Shown: one piece after another, positions 11,922 to 23,910 of the stretch
Layout of the letters: the number at the start of each line of letters is the position of its first letter
Numbering within the stretch: position 1 is the stretch's first letter
NCBI GenBank assembly: GCA_028023455.1
Contig: JAQFVV010006220.1
Coordinates: 10,805,916 to 10,869,915 of the forward strand
Source: Epiperipatus broadwayi
Lineage: Eukaryota > Onychophora > Udeonychophora > Euonychophora > Peripatidae
Direction: 5' to 3'
Length of the DNA: 64,000 bases
The notes under the pieces: model-generated
Database searches by the model: none
What the model saw: only the letters and a program-made list of their open reading frames with translations
What the model was told of the DNA's origin: nothing
Program-made: the position numbers and the translations under genes

Positions 11922-14900
11922 GTGAGTTTATTTATAATTACACATATAGTATTAAAAGTATAAACTTACTGTTATAAAATAACAAATAAATTAATAAATA
12001 ATTCAAGAATATATCAGTCATCTAAAATATACTTTTAAAATCTTTTTAGTTATTGATCTTCGTGGAAAGAGAATTTCAAAAATTAAAAATAAATACAAGA
12101 AATCAAAATCTATATATGCTTGATTATAAAGATTTTCATTTCAATACAAGTTTATAACAAATAAGATGTAGAGATGCAGACTAAATGAGAACTTCAGAAG
12201 AAATATTGCAAAAGATTTAATAGCCTCGAGTGGATTTATAAAAACTGTAAATAAAATAAAAATCTATACTAATTTTATGACATGCAGTTAATAAAAGATA
12301 TAATTGTGCTGATTCTATTATTATGGACAAAATATTTGAATTATAAGTTGAGTTTTCAAGTAAATTCTCTATAAATCATTTCAACTTTAAAATGAATTTC
12401 ATGGAAATATTAAATAAATAGTTTATAAACCTCCTTTAATATAATGGTTAAAAATTCTAATGCCAATATATATATATAAAAGTGATACAAAAGCCAAACT
12501 AACTGAATTCACTAAAATAATTTCACCTCTGAAACTTTTAGTTTTTGTATAAAAAAAAAAAAAAAGGCAATCAAAAACTATCACAGAATGGGAGGTCCTG
12601 CCCCCCATTACAAGAATATTGACTTTAACAGAATCAGTGCTAAGAGTAATAGTAAACTTATGAGATACTGAAGATTACACTCATAAAGATGGTCAGTCAC
12701 TTTGATACTTTTTGTAATTTTTTAACATATTGGATAGTCAATTTCAGCTGACATAGAAAAAGAGGAGAGCAGAGTGATATTCCTAAAAGAACAATATGAA
12801 TATCTTTTTTTTTTTCAATTTTGAGTTTGTTTTTTTTTAATTGTAACCATTCAAATTTGTTATTATTAACAAAGGAATTCTTCTGCATTACAAATCTTTC
12901 TTTATATTTTGCTTGAAAGTTTTGTAGCTATGTTGGTATGGAATCAAGTTCTTTTTTATTGGATGACTGGATTTGATTTATGATCTATAAATTGACTTAT
13001 TTTAGTCCTCTTATTTTATTGATCATCTAAAATGACTACTGTTCATTTCCATGATTGATTATATTGCTTTCTAATGATTATATTGCATCTAAGGATGTTA
13101 TAATTTGAATAAACAATTTATATCCTAGATATTTAGTCCCATAACTTTTCATGGATAATGTAAGTCTATGATTTAATAATAAATGCTTCACATAAAATAA
13201 TATGTACTTACAGTAAAGATATTTTAAATATGTAAATACTAATTAACACAGCTTTAACAATATGTAAACACTGGATAAGGGCTCTTTAAATCTAGTACTA
13301 CTCTTTATTGTCAAATCTACTTCGTAAATAAAAAATGAATATGTTTTCATTTGCTTTTATTTTCCCAAATCTCATAAGGATAGCAGATCTAACAAATAAG
13401 TAATATGTTCTATCTGAATTATAAATTAGCTAATTCCCATTACATATGCTTATTAATTTTATTTCTCAAGATAGAGTTCATTTCCATTCATTTTAGCACC
13501 CTTATGACTAAATAATCAAATATCAGATTTATAAATACCAATTAATGTAGCACTAATAAGAAATCATTGGAATAATAAATTTTCTGATCACTGATTACAT
13601 CACATATTTTGCTTTATTGTAGAATGTATTTGATATTTTCAAATTTGGTATTTGATTATTTATTTACATGGATATTAAAATTAATAGAAGTTAACTTTAT
13701 TTTGTGAAATAAAATTACCAATTGCCCTGTTTAATATTATTTGTCAGATTTTCTATCTTTATAAGACTGGGGAAAGTAAACAAAAATAGATTCCTTTTTA
13801 TTTTTAAAATAGGTTTGACACTAGGGAGCAGTGCTCAGAAAGATTATAATTCCAATGACGATTTACAAAACTTACTGCAACAATAATATACTTTAATAAG
13901 TAAAATACATGAACAAAATAATTAATAAAAGAATAAAGTTTTACAAAGGGCAATGCAGATATATTTAAAACATTCCTTTATTATACTTTTGAATTTTAAA
14001 AAAGATTATTTTAAGAACATTTTAAATGTAATATATTAATCACCACTTTTTTTATTTCAAATTTTTTTTATATTTAAGATCTTACTTAATAAAAAAAAAA
14101 GAATCTTTATTATCAAAAATAATTAGTTGAATTTTAATTAGAATCATTCATATGCCTCAAACACTTTAATGCTTTAAGTGTCTTTTTTCTTTTGAAGCAG
14201 TAAGAGAAGCTTAAAAAAAAAGTACGCAATTTTAGAAAAGTTTTAAATACTGAAGTAATGATTGTTAGAAAAACAATACTATATATAAAATCACGGCATT
14301 CATTATTAATCCATAATTCTTAAATACAAGTAGTTACTAGGATATTAATATTATATGTGTACAAACAGATAGTAAATCGATTAACAGTGTTTGCAATGGT
14401 GATGTGATATTACAATAGCTTCCTAAATAAAATCAAAAGTTTTTATACATAATTCTTATTCTCAGGAACTCTTTTAGCCAAGTTAAATATTCCAACTCTT
14501 TAAAAAGTATTTTATAACACACTCAAAAAGCATTGATTTCCACAATCTATTGCTCTCTTTTAATCTAAAACCAACAAATCACTCTTCCAGCACTGATACA
14601 TTTCTTTTTCTTATCCTATCTTTTTTCAATAAAACTGGCTTATTTATTGATCTTATCTTTCCTATATTTGTCAAACCAAAACATACACATACACAATTTT
14701 TACTTTTATTTTCTTCATCTTTATGTTCATCTCATTTTCCATACGATTTCTTGCTGAATCTCTTTCAGCAGAAATAAATTTTTAATACTATCATTCTTTA
14801 TTTAAATTGCAGTTATATTTCTATTTTTTATTCTATTTTTACCTCTTTTTTATATCCTATTGTTACACTAAATAACAATAAAATCCTTCTAGTTTTATTA

Positions 14901-14950
14901 TAATCTGTCGTTTTTTCTCACTCCTCACAATTATGCATCTGTAATATATT
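11922..14950 (+). other. Intron tract without recognised features
   Basis: A+T-rich, low-complexity stretches; a pyrimidine-rich block at 14550-14800. No exon, RNA or element could be supported. Confidence 0.5.
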
Positions 14951-14958
14951 CTCTACAA

Positions 14959-16019
14959 TAGGGGTTGGCAACCTAGGGTACATGTGCCATGCTTGGCATG
15001 TGAATGATTATCAGTGTCACTCAGATTGAATTGAAATAGTAAAAAAAAACTATTTTAATTACAACACATGCATTTGTACCATCACCTATGTTTTGCATAT
15101 CTGGCTTACATGTAAAGGGAAACCATGATTCAGTTTGATTTACTTATTATTTTGTACAATAGTTGTCACTCGATCTTTGCTATTTTCATTAAATATAAGA
15201 GCTAAGTGGGATGGATTTTTTTTTCCAGGGAGGATTAATTTTGCCTGGATTTTTTTTTTTTTGACGGTCAATTGACCTTTAGTATTTTTGTATGCAATTG
15301 CGTGTTTAGAGAAATTTATATTCAGGCAGAATATTATATCGATTAATTCATTTAATTAAAAAACTTCTATTCATAAGTTTTGGCAGTTGGGTTAATGCAT
15401 GAACGAAGTCCGCAAATACGTGAGACTTGTTAAAAATCATTGTTTTTTCTTTTAAATGCCTATCGTATTATTAAAACAAATTTCTCATAGAAAAAAATTT
15501 CAAATGTCCCAAAAGAAAAAAAAAGGAATACATGAAAAATTTCCAGTGAGTTTCTTTGAAACATTTTTGATGAATGATAGAATAATACTTATTTTATTTT
15601 TTAGAGTTCATTAATCAGTTTTTTAAATCAAACTGTTGAAAGGTAAATGTGTTTCGTCTACTCTGAATTATTGTACATTAATTGGCAATTTAATAAACAA
15701 TACACATTTATTTAAGCATCAACTGGATAAATTTTCTCCTTGCCAAAGAAAATTTTAGGCATGCCTTTCAAATGCAATTCAATTTAACAAAACATACTTT
15801 TCACACATGATTCTATGTATTTTAAAATATTGAGTGACCACTAACATAAGATCTGCTTATAATGGGCTTCAAAAGTATATAATATATAATTTTGAAACCC
15901 ATTATAATCAATCCAATTTTGATACTATATGTAATAAGATTGGTAGAATCAAGTCGGCACACAAAATAACATTGTGACACAGGTTCAGCATGACATCACT
16001 AAAAGGTTGTCAATCTCTG
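14959..16019. mobile_element. Non-autonomous hAT-like DNA transposon (1.06 kb)
   Basis: The left end TAGGGGTTGGCAACCT and the inverted right end (read inward CAGAGATTGACAACCT) form imperfect terminal repeats. They are flanked by an 8-bp near-duplication, CTCTACAA at 14951-14958 and CTCTACAC at 16020-16027. An 8-bp target duplication and CAGxGGTTGxCAACC-type ends are typical of hAT elements. The interior (poly-T runs, an inverted pair around 15858-15900) has no open frame, so it is non-autonomous or decayed. Confidence 0.65.
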
Positions 16020-16280
16020 CTCTACACATTTATCACATTTCTTATGCAAATACATAAAATCTCTATTAACTTTGTTTTTTAATACCTTTCCAGCCCACTA
16101 AGTTTATTGATCACTCACTATAATCTAATTAAATACAAATTTTACTAATCTACTTTTATTTATATATTATAGTCTCCCAAATATTTTTCATTTATTTTTA
16201 ATTTTTCTTATTTTAAAAAAAAATCTAATAATGAATAATATATCTGTAGCATAATTTTTACTACACCACACATGATATAG

Positions 16281-16690
16281 TGACAATTACATTGCAGAAA
16301 TATTATTCATTATTGGATAATCTCTAGTCTAAAAAATGACTAATAAAAATTACTAACATATTTCCATTAAGAGATTTGAATCAAAGTTGTGAGGGCAGCA
16401 TGATTGACACATCAATTAAATGTTAGTAATTTGCTATCTATATATACACAAAATATTGATAAAGATATGTGTAAGAGATTGTGCTCTGGGTCAATTGATG
16501 AGTGCGGATCATAGATCTTTTTCACTTGTTTTTGGTCATATGTTTATGAATACATTTCTCCACAAGATGTTTTAAAAGTGGATAAAAACAAGTTCTTATT
16601 TTGTGTGAGAGTAGTGCAGTGAAAATTATACTACAGAAATATTATTGAATAATCTCTAGTCTAATAAATGACTGATAAAAATTATTAAAA
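16281..16690 (+). mobile_element. Family A retrozyme-like fragment flanked by a direct repeat
   Basis: A block of about 70 bp ('cagaaatattatt...aatctctagtcta') occurs at 16281-16370 and again at 16620-16690 (period about 336 bp). Between them, 16470-16560 matches the hammerhead region of family A: 'gtgtaagagat', TCAATTGATGAGTGC, then 'agatctttttcac' and 'ggtcatatg'. The ribozyme is cut down: the 3' side of stem II and the GAAA are missing. Confidence 0.5.
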
Positions 16691-16929
16691 AAAAAGTAGA
16701 TTTCATTATACATTAAACAGCCTCATACTTAATGTATATAAATGTAACAAATCATTCTTTAACATGTTATGAATAAATAACATTCTTTATCTTTAATAAA
16801 GACTAAGAATAAGAAGTTCATTCTATTCTTGATTCTTGATAAACATACAGAATACTATTTATTCATAACCTGAAGAAGAGTAGTTTGCTTTTCTTTAAGC
16901 AATGCTAATTTCAAGTTTATATAGTTGCA

Positions 16930-17445
16930 ATGTTTAGTGTCTTTATAAATATATGAGATTATTAATGGAGGTAGGATTACACTTCTATTGCTAAAAGGAG
17001 GTTGCCATCACAACAGTTTGAAATTCTTGATTGTTATCTATATTGGGATTTCTAAATGTTGACTGTTTTCTAATGGTTACTTATAAACCCATTTAGCCTT
17101 GAACATTATTACACTTATTATTTAAGTAATAATTTGGGTGCAATTTGAAAATTATAATTGCAATTTGTAATGTTATAACTGACTATTTATTAGTCCGCAT
17201 TCAGAACAGATTATATTTACCTGTTTAAGGAGGTTTTATTTAAACTTCTTCCAATCAATAATTTCAATCTCAGTTGCAATCTTTAGTATCTTTATAAATA
17301 CATGAGACCATTAATGGTGGTGGGATTACACCTCTATTGCTAAAAGGAGGTTGCCTTGACAACAGTTTGAAATTCTTGATATATTATCTATATTGTGATT
17401 GTCTAAGTGTTGACTGGTTTCTAAGGGTTACTTAAAAACTTGTAC
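16930..17445 (+). repeat. Family G tandem repeat, 349-bp period
   Basis: Copies at about 16930-17100 and 17275-17445 share 'attgctaaaaggaggttgcc', 'acaacagtttgaaattcttga' and 'gttgactg.tttcta'. The same unit recurs on the minus strand at 60300-60690 and 62020-62265. No hammerhead core was found in it, but size and tandem habit match the ribozyme families. Confidence 0.7.
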
Positions 17446-17713
17446 GTAAATTCATGAACAATTCTGTATTTATCTATATTACTTCAATTATGCATATTCC
17501 AAAAAAAAATATATAAACAAACAAAAAAAACACACAAATTTTCAAATTATACAATATTCAAGCAGTCTTTTTTCTCTCTTGTGATATGTTATCACATTAA
17601 AAAAATTAATAAATTTGCAAATAAATTTTACAATATGCCAGTAGCCATGATTTTATATATATATATATATATATATAAACATTACAAGCATAAAGCTAAA
17701 CTAGTCAATATAA

Positions 17714-18195
17714 AATCAAAACTACCCCAAATCCAAAACTAAACCAGACCAGCATAAAAAATAATATTAAAACACAACCGAAGGTTTAACTGCTGCAAGC
17801 AGACTTCTCAAGTATAAAGAACTACAAAAACTACACAATATATATAATATTAAAAACTACCCACAAATCCATTCACTTCCCATCCACCCTTAATATTAAA
17901 AGAACTCTTAAATAAGTTAATTGCTTCGGAATAATAAATTTTCATAATAAAGACTCTTTATTATTGAAAATTTATTATTCTGAAGCAATTAACTTATTTA
18001 AGAGTTCTTTTAATATTAAGGGTGGATGGGAAGTGAAAGGATTTGTGGGTAGTTTTTAATATTATATATATTGTGTAGTTTTTGTAGTTCTTTACACTTG
18101 AGAAGTCTGCTTGTAGCAGTGAAATCTTAGGTTATGTTTTAATATTATTTTTTGTGCTGGTCTGGTTTAGTTTTGGATTTGGGATAGTTTTGATT
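17714..18195. repeat. Near-perfect 240-bp palindrome with 3-nt loop (family D)
   Basis: Left arm 17714-17952 and right arm 17956-18195 are reverse complements, about 95% identical, separated by only 'act'. Each arm carries a hammerhead-like motif (about 18094-18135 on +, mirrored at about 17775-17820 on -): TTGAGAA, stem II CTGC / loop / GCAG, then GAAA or TAAA, CC, TTC, GGTT. The left-hand core block departs from CUGANGA at two fixed positions. The same motif follows the Penelope-like GIY-YIG remnant at 54.6 kb, so these arms are probably Penelope terminal repeats. (TA)n tracts flank both sides. Confidence 0.75.
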
Positions 18196-19301
18196 ATATA
18201 TATATATATATATATATATAATCAAAACTATCCCAAATATATAAAACAAAAAGCTCTTTAATGTAATATATATATATATATATATATATATTACATTGAC
18301 AGCATATACATTTTATACTTTCTTTTCTTTACAAATTTGATGTGAAATATTTTGCGTAATAAAATACTTTCTGAGCACAATGCTAAAAGTTTTATAAAAT
18401 TTTAAAACATACTAAAAGTTGATACTGATGTAAAATCAAACCAATTAGATAGATCCTAATTTCTTGATAACAAATCTTCTATTATGTTTCTATTTTTAAA
18501 ATAAAAATATGGTAAGTAGTTTTTTTTTATTCTTATTCCTTCAGTGTCATTCATGAGTGAACCCACACTCTACAGAATATACATATATGAATGTGTCCCC
18601 TTAATTTATTATTAATAACTAACTATATTACTATTATTTTTTAAATTTTTGTTTAATATTCTTGGTTGATTTATGTATACTATACATATAAAAAAGTGAC
18701 TGAGTTATATATGTGTGTGTTGAAATGTATGTGCAGATCAGTAAATAATATTAATTCTAATCAATGTTTATCAACAAAATATGGGCTATTATATTCTACA
18801 TATATTATTCATGAGAGGTGATTGGAACAAAGTATAGCATACTTCATGATTCTACTATATTCCCTTTGTCCTTCTTTATGGAAAACTTTTATTTTTATGA
18901 TTATAAGTGACATTTCATCCTAACTTCATTGACCCATTTCAAAATTATTTGCAACTAAAGAAGCTTGAAAATCTGTGTTCAAATCCTCTTTAATTACATC
19001 TAAACTCCAAGTATATAAAGTATACTTATAATTAAATAATACAAATTTAGACTCTATCCTGCCCATTCCTTTTCTGTGTACTTAAATGGACAAAGTTCTA
19101 TACATGATAAATCAGAGTAACTTTAAAGGTAATATAGGCATGGCAATAATATTGGCATCATCAGATTTTCAATGTATGGATGGCTGAAGAGTTGGAGAAT
19201 GGAATAGATTGAAGCCTATCCATAAAGTTTAAAAATTTTCTATCTTAATATAAGCTGAGCACTAATTATACACAGAGTTATATGTGTTTGGGGGTGGGTG
19301 T

Positions 19302-19342
19302 GATCTAGACCAACTGATGAGTGCTGGTTCATATTGAAGATC
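19302..19342 (+). ncRNA. Hammerhead remnant, family A (stem II deletion)
   Basis: GATCT...CCAA, then intact CTGATGA and GTGCT/GGTTC, but the sequence jumps to ATATTGAAGATC: the 3' side of stem II and GAAA are lost by a deletion of about 14 nt. Should be inactive. Confidence 0.6.
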
Positions 19343-19762
19343 TTTTATCTTTTTTATGTGTGTGGTCATGTGTATTGGTTATATGAAACAGAGTGGGCAG
19401 CTAAAAGGAGCTTAAAAGTCTGTGTTCAAATCCTCTCTAAGTACATCTAAACTCCAGATATATAAAGTATACTTGTATTATATTTAAATTCAGCCTGTAT
19501 CCTACCTATCTCTTTTCTGTATATTTAAATGAACGAAGTCCTATACATGAGGAGTCATAGTGACTTAAAGACAACATAGGCATGACAATATTATTGGCAT
19601 CAACAAGGATTTGGGTATTTTGTCATCAGATTTTTCATGTATGAACGGCTGCAAAGTTGGAGGATGGAGTAGATTGAAGCTTGATCATTAAAGTTTGAAG
19701 ATTTTCTATATTAATATAAACCGAGCATTGATTATATATGTGTGTGTGTGTGTTGGAGATGG

Positions 19763-19815
19763 TGATCTGGACCAAGTGAGTGCTGGTTCAGCACAAAATA
19801 TGTACCTTGGAAATC
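19763..19815 (+). ncRNA. Hammerhead remnant, family A (core deletion)
   Basis: Stem I strands and stem II (GTGCT / GGTTC / AGCAC) are perfect, but CTGATGA has lost 3 nt and GAAA reads AAAA. Should be inactive. Confidence 0.6.
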
Positions 19816-20610
19816 ATTTATCTTTTTCATATGTGTGTAGTCATATGTATTGGTTGTATGAGATAGAGTTGATAGATGAAAGTAGATTGAAAGTTCTGTG
19901 TTCAAATCCCCTCTAATTACATAAAAAATATTGAGAAATTCAAACTAAACTGAAAATAAAGATGACAAATAATCATTATATAAATAAATTTAAACATATT
20001 ACTACTTTTAATCATTAATATATTTAAATCTTTTTATTAATTAATAACATCTAAAGTTTAATATATTAAAAAGTCCGTATTTTTTGGTTGAAAAATCAAT
20101 TTTAATCCTTAGAATTTTTTTTCCAGTAATAAAAAAAAAAGTAAGAGAGATAGATGTTTGAATGTTATGAAAGTTTTTCACAAACAAATATTAATTTCCA
20201 CTTTGTATATACATATGTGTCTTAAAATAAAGAAATTTTATCATTAGTTTTATTACCTGTCAGGTCTTTTGATAATGTTCCTCTATATTATACAATCATT
20301 TAAATAAATAACATGTAATATTTTAGTTAAATGTAAAAAAAAAAAAAACATTTTTTTTTTTTGTATAGATAAAAGTAATTTCAAAATTGTATTGTTGTTG
20401 TTTTTTTAAATATATACCTGGCAAAATATAGCACTTTAATAAAAATAAATATGATATAAAATGCATAACATCATGTTGATAAAAAATGTTATTCAAAGTT
20501 AATATGATTTGTGATTGCATATGAAAAATTAATTTACTGTGTAAATAGTTATTATTAATTTATATATAGATTGTTGTAGAAATATTCTAATAAGTCTCTT
20601 TTAATTTTAG

Positions 20611-20703
20611 TTACATTGTTGTGGCTATCAGGGAATCGAAGATTATAATGATGACATAACACTGTTGCCAAAAAGCTGCTACAAGTCAGACATCATCAAA
20701 AGG
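20611..20703 (+). CDS. Tetraspanin exon: CCG motif of the large extracellular loop
   Basis: This exon is 93 nt (31 codons), phase 0. The acceptor is ttttaattttag and the donor is AGG followed by gtaatg. The product starts LHCCGYQGIEDYND and contains LPKSCYKSD. CCG is the diagnostic tetraspanin motif. The downstream Pro-x-Ser-Cys is the third conserved cysteine, which pairs with one of the CCG cysteines. This exon alone is enough to assign the family. Directly after the donor there is a run of nine G residues (about 20712-20723), unusual in such A+T-rich DNA. Confidence 0.95.
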
Positions 20704-22680
20704 GTAATGTCGGAGGGGGGGGGTATAAAGTGTATGCTTTTTTTAATAGTTACAAAATTTATTGGCATAGGTACTTTTTAAAAAAAATTGTGTTTCAAAA
20801 ATTTCTAATATTTTATTTTTCCTTTATACTCTTATATAAGTCAAAATATGTAAAATACTCCACTATAAATCTAAATATTGTTTTATTTAATTCTTAAGTT
20901 TTTTTTTTAATTATTCATCCATTAATTTATTCTGTAAATTTTTATTTCTCTTTATATTTTGATTTATATATACATTTTACTCCCAGAAAATGTTTTCTGT
21001 ATAATAAGAAATTGAGATACAAAAGTAACACCAATACAATTATAGCATCTATGTATAATTATAATATAATTACAGCATTTTACAAGAGTTTACTGCTCAT
21101 TATATTCAGCAAGATTACAAATGTATAATCATTGCCAGTAACAACCAATAGACTGCAAGAATACTGTGAGTCATTCAAATAAATCCAACAAATTTAGTGA
21201 TGTTGTCTTGCCTTGTGAAAAGTCTGATATTATTTTCAATAAGCAACTTCTCATTCTGAACTTGAATGTTTCTGATTGCATTCTGTAAATGAGTAGCTAA
21301 TGTGAGTTACTGACAGAGTGATTTTAGATTAGTGAATTACTGTTTTGAATATGACTCAGTAATACTTATTCTCATCTCTCTTTTAAATAAATTTCAGCTT
21401 TTTAGCCAATGATTTGTTTATCCCATTAGCTATTTGCTTACATTATTACTTTTTTATTGGTAAGCCATATTTGTATTCTGAATCTAACCTAGATAGTTCT
21501 GTAATTTGGACATTTGTTATTGAAAACAATTTAGGGTAAGTCCTTAATATATTTGTTGCAAATGGTTTCATTTTTATTCCAAAGATATTAAAGATATATT
21601 CTGTTGTTTCTGTATATGCACTTTTTTTGATACACAAAAAAGACAACAGATGCTTCATTGGTAAATTTGAAATATTATAAAAAGAGCAATAGATAAAAAC
21701 ATAAAATTATCAAAAAGAGAATAAATATAAAATTGAAAATTGTAAAATTAAGTATGGAAATAATATTTTTTTAAAAATGTTATAGAAATATACTAGATGA
21801 AGACAGTTTTTCAAAAACATATTTATTCATAAAAAGAAAACATTAAATAAAAAAAGATAAAGAATAGACATAAAAAAGCTAAATAAAATGCCAGCAATGG
21901 ATAATAATAAGCAGTCAAATAAAAAAAAATTCATTCACAATCAAAGATGGATTAATGTTATTATTAAAGAAATAATTGATAATGTAATTATAGTAACATA
22001 GATAAAAATAAATTTATAATAAATCTATCTGAAAAATAATTTCAAACAAATTAAATTGATAAATTAAATAAAAGTCTATAATATATTTCCATGATATATA
22101 TTTAAAAAAAAAAATTACAAATAATCTTGTGACGAGGTTTGAAATGTCTCTCTATAGTTAAAAACTATACCATTTGGCTATTATACAAATGTTTAAGGTG
22201 CATGTGAAAATGGTTAAAGCCTTTCTCTTTCTAATTATTATGCTAGTGAATAATTTTATAGTTAAAAATATTGAGAAAAATGACATTAACAAGTTAGATT
22301 AATAAAAATAAAATGAAACAGACAAAATAATTAAATAACAGTACAATAAAATATAATAGTTATAAAAATAAAATAAATAAGAACTAAAATTGCTAAAAAA
22401 AAATTAAAGTATCAAATTCAGGAAAAAGCACAAGAAGGATTATTATGGATAAAAACACATATAATCAAAGAAATTGTTAAATTAAAAACAATTTATAAAA
22501 ATAAAAAAGACAATAACTTACTAGCAATAAAAAAAAGAAATCATATTATAACAAATTTATATATTAAAAATAGAATTAATAAATTCACAATGGATAAACA
22601 CAAAAAGAATGGATATAAAAACTGCTATTACAGAAAACTCCAAAATTCTTAAACAGAATATGTCACTTATACCAATTATA
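20704..22680 (+). other. Intron tract, A-rich, nothing recognised
   Basis: A/T-dominated DNA. From about 21660 to 22680 the + strand is markedly A-rich. No exon or element could be supported. Confidence 0.5.
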
Positions 22681-22685
22681 AATAA

Positions 22686-22850
22686 TATCAATACATCTTT
22701 AAAAAAACATTAATATCAAAATGACTATATAATAAGATATTTAAGTAAATGAAAATACATTTTTTATATATCAATACATCTTTAGAAAAACATTAATATC
22801 AAAATTATTAGATAATAAGATATTTAAATAAATAAAAATACATTTTTTTT
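22686..22850. repeat. Tandem duplication of about 83 bp
   Basis: The block 'tcaatacatcttt.aaaaacattaatatcaaaat...ataataagatattta' occurs at 22686-22768 and 22769-22850 with few differences. Confidence 0.7.
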
Positions 22851-22858
22851 ATATTAAA

Positions 22859-23910
22859 TGCTTTTATTTACCATATACTAAAAAGCAAAAAATTAATTGT
22901 TTCTTCAATCACCATTAGGATTTTTTCTTAACTTAAAATAACTTCTTTGCTGCTAGTTAATTGTACAATTTCCTATTGGCCTAGTGAATTAAAGTTCTAA
23001 ACTTTTGATTGGTCAATTACAGAATCAGCAGTAACATATATATTCAACTTTTAATATATTCATTTTAGTTTCATTTGTAAAAAAAAAACAAATTAATAAT
23101 TTATCAGATTATGAAAGTGAACAAAAGTTTTTTCAAAAATAAATTTCTATTTATAATTATAAAAATATTTTATAATGGAGAATCTCAAAAGAATGTTTGT
23201 AACCTATTAGAAAATGTTGAGTACGTCAGTGATTTTCTTTCTCAATTTACATTCCTGTAAAAGTAAATATTTTTTTTTACTAAAATCTTACTTGGTTAGC
23301 ACTGATTTTTTTTAAATTTATGTTTGTGTAAAAATAAAGAATTTTTACTAAAATCTTAACTATTTTTCTAAAATAATTATATTTTTAGCATATTTTATCA
23401 AAATTATTTATAATAAGTAAAAAAAAAAACACTATAAAACATTCATTTTCATTTTCAAAATCAAAACAAAAAAATTGGAGCAGTGAAAATTATTCACAGG
23501 CACTCTTTTTTGTTCAAAATGAGAACCAACCAATCAGCAGCTAGGAAAGCCTGCCTTCTCCCATCTTGTAGCTTTAAATTATGATATTGATTTTTTATTT
23601 GTAAAATAATTTGACATAGGGCAGCATCTTATTATACTTTTTAAGCTTTAAAATAAGCATAAAAACTCATAAAAACTGAGTTTTAGAGTGAGTTAAAGCC
23701 ATCAACAAATTTACTCAGGGCAGTCAGTAAACCAGATAAAAGTGAGGAAAATACAGAAATTAATTAATTTAATCCCTTGTTATAAAAATAGATTGATTTA
23801 ATTAATTTCTGGTCCCCCCCACTTTTATTTCAAGTTAAATATAAGAAACTCCAATTGTGGTTGAAGAAGCAATTGTGTTTTGCTTTTTAGTGCATAATAA
23901 ATAAAAACAT
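22859..23910. mobile_element. Element with about 65-bp terminal inverted repeats
   Basis: 22859-22923 and 23846-23910 are inverted copies, about 80% identical (shared core TTTTATTTA...CTAAAAAGCAAAA, then TTCTTCAA.CAC). The 1 kb between has no open frame. This is probably an old non-autonomous DNA transposon or foldback; no clear target duplication was found. Confidence 0.5.

Larger units (their letters stand above)
18960..19925 (+). mobile_element. Family A retrozyme/SINE-like tandem (447-476 bp unit)
   Basis: Three box B-like blocks (GTTCAAATCC at 18977, 19424 and 19900) mark a head-to-tail array with periods 447 and 476 bp. Each unit runs through 'ctatacatga', 'gacaatattattggcatca' and 'gattgaagc' into a hammerhead region, then a box A-like TGGTTATATGA or TGGTTGTATGA and, about 45 bp later, box B. 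A tRNA-like pol III promoter next to a hammerhead recalls the schistosome Sm-alpha SINE; tandem units of this size recall retrozymes. Both hammerheads here are damaged. Confidence 0.65.

Noticed and set aside
14550-14777. 75-codon plus-strand open frame
   Set aside because: Comes from a T/C-rich tract; Phe/Leu/Ser-rich low-complexity product, no splice or start context.
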